Source: SKVR01 sp041642035
GTDB lineage: Bacteria > Bacteroidota > Bacteroidia > Bacteroidales > UBA7960
Length of the DNA: 8,820 bases
Reading direction: 5' to 3'
Assembly (NCBI GenBank): GCA_041642035.1
Contig: JBEPXC010000151.1
Location: forward strand, 1 to 8,820
Numbering within the stretch: the stretch's first letter is position 1; each line of letters opens with the position of its first letter. This document shows positions 6,432-8,820 of the stretch, one piece after another. A model generated the notes under the pieces. It saw only the letters and a program-made list of their open reading frames with translations, searched no databases and was not told where the DNA came from. A program made the translations under genes and the position numbers.

Positions 6432-7835
6432 ATGAAAGCATTTATGGATGAAAACTTTCTGTTGCAAAACAAAGCTGCAGAAGAATTGTATCATGGGTAT
6501 GCCAAAGACATGCCTATTATTGATTATCATTGCCATCTGCCTCCTGAGGAAGTAGGCAATGATCGTAAATTCGAAAACCTCACCAGGATATGGCTCGATG
6601 GCGATCATTATAAGTGGCGGGCCATGCGTGCCGCAGGAGTTGATGAGAAATACTGTACGGGTGATGCTTCTGATTATGAAAAGTTTGAACAATGGGCGCA
6701 AACCGTACCACAGACCCTCAGGAATCCACTCTACCACTGGACTCACCTGGAGCTGCGGCGGCCTTTTGGTATAACAAAACTGCTAAATCCCTCTACAGCG
6801 CGGGAAATATATGATCAGGCCACCGGGATGCTCAATACGAATGAGTTCAGTGCACGAAATATCATGCGCAAGATGAAGGTAGAACTGGTTTGCACCACCG
6901 ACGATCCTGTTGATAACCTTGCCCATCATAAGAAGGCACGGAAAGATGGATTCGAAATAAAGATGCTGCCTACCTGGCGTCCGGATAAAGCTATGATGGT
7001 AGAAAATCCGGTCTCTTACAACGATTATCTGGCCAAACTGGAGAAGGCATCCAAAACCTCCATTACACGTTTCGACGACCTGATACATGCGTTGCGTAAG
7101 AGGCACCTGTTTTTCCATGAGCAGGGCTGTCGGCTTTCCGATCATGGCCTCGAAACCATTTATGCTCAGGATTTTACCGATTATGAGATAAAAATCATCT
7201 TTTCAAAAATACGTTCGGGTAAGTCTCTCAACGCAGCTGAGGTGTTGAAGTTCAAATCGGCCATGCTTATTCATTTTGCCATCATGGATCATGAAAAGGG
7301 ATGGGTGCAACAGTTTCATCTGGGTGCCCTGCGCAATAACTCTACCCGTATGTTCAATCATTTGGGTGCTGATAAGGGCTTTGATTCTATTGGTGATTTT
7401 GAAGTAGCAAAACCATTGTCGTATTTCTTTGATAAGCTTGATCTGGGTAATCGACTTACCAAAACGATTCTCTACAACCTAAATCCCCGCGATAACGAAC
7501 TCATAGCCACCATGACCGGGAATTTCAATGATGGTACCGTAGCAGGGAAAATGCAGTTCGGCAGTGGCTGGTGGTTTCTTGACCAGAAAGACGGAATGGA
7601 GAGGCAAATCAATGCTCTCTCAAGTCTGGGTCTGCTGAGTAGATTTGTAGGCATGCTTACCGATTCCCGCAGTTTTCTGTCCTATCCACGTCATGATTAT
7701 TTCAGGCGTATACTCTGTAATTTGCTTGGAACAGATATGACCAATGGCGAAATACCCAATGATATGGAGCTGGTAGGGGCTATGGTAAAAGACATTTCTT
7801 ACTACAATGCTAAAAAATACTTTGGATTTGATTAA
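6432..7835 (+). CDS. uxaC: Uronate isomerase (glucuronate/galacturonate isomerase)
   Basis: UxaC interconverts D-glucuronate and D-fructuronate, and D-galacturonate and D-tagaturonate, opening catabolism of both uronates in the cytoplasm. The protein is 467 residues, the usual length for the family, which belongs to the amidohydrolase superfamily. Clear signatures are IIDYHCHL (29-36, with H33 and H35 as metal ligands), TTDDP (155-159), QFHLGALRNN (294-303), GWWFLDQKDGM (379-389) and TDSRSFLSYPRHDYFRR (410-426), in which D411 is the expected conserved acid. The family domain appears complete with no break. It follows uxaE by 93 bp on the same strand with no convincing terminator between, so the two are likely cotranscribed. 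Its product is used at once by UxaE (from galacturonate) or by the SDR reductase (from glucuronate). The identification is very secure. Confidence 0.97.
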   Translation: MKAFMDENFLLQNKAAEELYHGYAKDMPIIDYHCHLPPEEVGNDRKFENLTRIWLDGDHYKWRAMRAAGVDEKYCTGDASDYEKFEQWAQTVPQTLRNPLYHWTHLELRRPFGITKLLNPSTAREIYDQATGMLNTNEFSARNIMRKMKVELVCTTDDPVDNLAHHKKARKDGFEIKMLPTWRPDKAMMVENPVSYNDYLAKLEKASKTSITRFDDLIHALRKRHLFFHEQGCRLSDHGLETIYAQDFTDYEIKIIFSKIRSGKSLNAAEVLKFKSAMLIHFAIMDHEKGWVQQFHLGALRNNSTRMFNHLGADKGFDSIGDFEVAKPLSYFFDKLDLGNRLTKTILYNLNPRDNELIATMTGNFNDGTVAGKMQFGSGWWFLDQKDGMERQINALSSLGLLSRFVGMLTDSRSFLSYPRHDYFRRILCNLLGTDMTNGEIPNDMELVGAMVKDISYYNAKKYFGFD

Positions 7836-7927
7836 GATAAAACAAGCCCCTGGGAACAACAGTTGATTGCTGGGGTAATCTTTACATTAATTTCCTATAT
7901 ATTAATTATCCAAAAAGATAAAAGAAA

Positions 7928-8788
7928 ATGAAAATGTGCAGACTTTACCTTTTAACTGTTGGAGTGATACTCAACTCCCTCATTTTTGCTTCATGCCAGC
8001 AGGAGCCAAAGCCATTGGTGCCTGATCCGGGAGTGGTCTCCTATTCTTTCCGCAATCAGTTTGCTGAAGATGTACCCGCTACCCTGGACATGATAAAAGA
8101 AATGGGAATGACCAATATTGAATTTTCCAATCTCTTTGGACAGTCAGCGACTGATTTGCGACAGATGCTTGATGAGAGAGGCATGATATGTACGTCGTAT
8201 GGTGTTGGTTATGATGCATTAGTGAATGATACAGAAAGGGTTGCTGAGGATGCAACTACTTTAGGTGCCAAATATGTACGTGTGGCTTCTATTCCCCGCG
8301 AAGGCCACTTTACCCTTGAAGGAGCACAAAAGGCTGTACAAGATTTTAACCGTGGCGGACAAGCTCTACAGGAAAAAGGTCTTTTCTTCTGCTATCATAA
8401 CCATGGCTTTGAATTCATTCCTCATGAGGATGGTACTCTCTTTGACTATATCGTTCAGAACACCAACCCTGAGTATGTGAACTTTGAAATGGATATCCTA
8501 TGGGTGACCCATCCGGGTGCCGATCCGGTAGCCTTGTTGGAAAAATATCCCGAACGCTTCCGCCTGATGCATCTCAAGGACCTGAAGAAGGGTGTGGTTG
8601 GCGATTTTTCGGGTAGCACACCCAAGGAAAATGATGTTGTGCTGGGTAGCGGGCAGATCGATATTCCTGCTGTGTTGAGAGCAGCGCAGGATACCAATAT
8701 TGAATATTATTATATCGAAGATGAAAGCCCTGATGTTGTAGAGCGTATACCCATCAGCAAGCGTTACATTACAAGTATAACAGAATAG
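7928..8788 (+). CDS. Sugar phosphate isomerase/epimerase-like TIM-barrel lipoprotein
   Basis: This 286-residue protein has a short basic start, a hydrophobic segment (about 6-20) and a lipobox-like IFASC, with Cys23 as the predicted lipidated residue. It is therefore probably a lipoprotein in the periplasm or outer membrane. The mature part (about 264 residues) resembles the xylose-isomerase-like TIM barrel (AP endonuclease 2 family): NIEFSNLFG (63-71), YHNHGFEF (156-163), FEMDILWV (186-193), MHLKD (214-218), GSGQIDIPAVLRAA (240-253) and YYIEDE (261-266). Glu65, Asp189, His215 and Glu264 are likely metal ligands. Some relatives in Bacteroidota act with 3-keto-glycoside degradation enzymes, but the substrate here is unknown. 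The Phe at lipobox position -3 is less usual than Leu. It lies 92 bp after uxaC without a clear terminator, so it may be part of the right-arm operon. A role on an extracytoplasmic uronate derivative is inference from context. Confidence 0.82.
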   Translation: MKMCRLYLLTVGVILNSLIFASCQQEPKPLVPDPGVVSYSFRNQFAEDVPATLDMIKEMGMTNIEFSNLFGQSATDLRQMLDERGMICTSYGVGYDALVNDTERVAEDATTLGAKYVRVASIPREGHFTLEGAQKAVQDFNRGGQALQEKGLFFCYHNHGFEFIPHEDGTLFDYIVQNTNPEYVNFEMDILWVTHPGADPVALLEKYPERFRLMHLKDLKKGVVGDFSGSTPKENDVVLGSGQIDIPAVLRAAQDTNIEYYYIEDESPDVVERIPISKRYITSITE

Positions 8789-8789
8789 G

Positions 8790-8820
8790 ATGATGGATTT
8801 TTTATTAATGAGCAGGGAAA
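8790..8820 (+). CDS. Possible start of a further gene, cut by the window edge
   Basis: One base after the lipoprotein stop codon an ATG opens a frame that runs without a stop to the window end, reading M-M-D-F-L-L-M-S-R-E. In-frame starts occur at 8790, 8793 and 8808. The tight spacing would fit another member of the right-arm operon. Ten codons are far too few to identify a product or to be sure it is translated. Confidence 0.25.
   Translation, partial: MMDFLLMSRE

Noticed and set aside
7848..7876. CCCC...GGGG inverted repeat after uxaC as a terminator
   Set aside because: The pairing is limited to about four G-C pairs around a long loop and no T-run follows closely, so it does not support termination before the lipoprotein gene.

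Overview
The window is a hexuronate (D-glucuronate / D-galacturonate) catabolic locus arranged as two divergent transcription units around a LacI-family regulator. The host looks like a member of the Bacteroidota, probably a Bacteroidales/Marinilabiliales-type anaerobe or facultative anaerobe. Reasons: moderate GC, AT-rich leaders without strong Shine-Dalgarno sequences, a perfect Bacteroidota-type -7 box (TAnnTTTG) ahead of the regulator, a LacI-type HTH of the 'TVDRVIHNRG' kind I associate with this phylum, and an exported lipoprotein sugar-isomerase-like protein. The order-level guess is weak. I see no mobile element, CRISPR array, tRNA or rRNA.

Left arm (minus strand, read from 4699 down to 90): a LacI-family regulator; an SDR-type D-mannonate oxidoreductase (uxuB type) only 6 bp downstream; a 139-bp gap with a small stem-loop; mannonate dehydratase uxuA; and, 28 bp later, a phosphofructokinase-family gene with PPi-type active-site signatures. 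Right arm (plus strand, 5082 onward): tagaturonate epimerase uxaE, uronate isomerase uxaC, a sugar phosphate isomerase/epimerase-like TIM-barrel lipoprotein, and perhaps the first codons of another gene at the right edge.

How it works together: UxaC converts glucuronate to fructuronate and galacturonate to tagaturonate. UxaE epimerises tagaturonate to fructuronate, so both uronates merge. The SDR reduces fructuronate to mannonate, and UxuA dehydrates mannonate to 2-keto-3-deoxygluconate (KDG). This replaces the altronate branch (UxaB/UxaA) known from E. coli. KDG kinase, KDPG aldolase and a uronate transporter are not in the window. The PFK-type enzyme probably serves lower glycolysis/gluconeogenesis linked to this pathway, though its substrate is not proven by sequence.

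Regulation: the 382-bp divergent intergenic region holds two near-identical, near-palindromic sites, CGTGTACGCACACG (4771-4784) and CGTGCACGCACACG (5044-5057). Their centres are 273 bp apart. The first lies at the -33 region of the regulator promoter and the second just upstream of uxaE. They are good candidates for operators of the encoded LacI-family protein, giving autoregulation and joint control of both arms, possibly by DNA looping. A separate 10-bp perfect inverted repeat (4976-5009) lies between them. The locus is coherent but mostly of known enzyme families. The least explained points are the PFK-family gene, the lipoprotein isomerase and the regulatory architecture.
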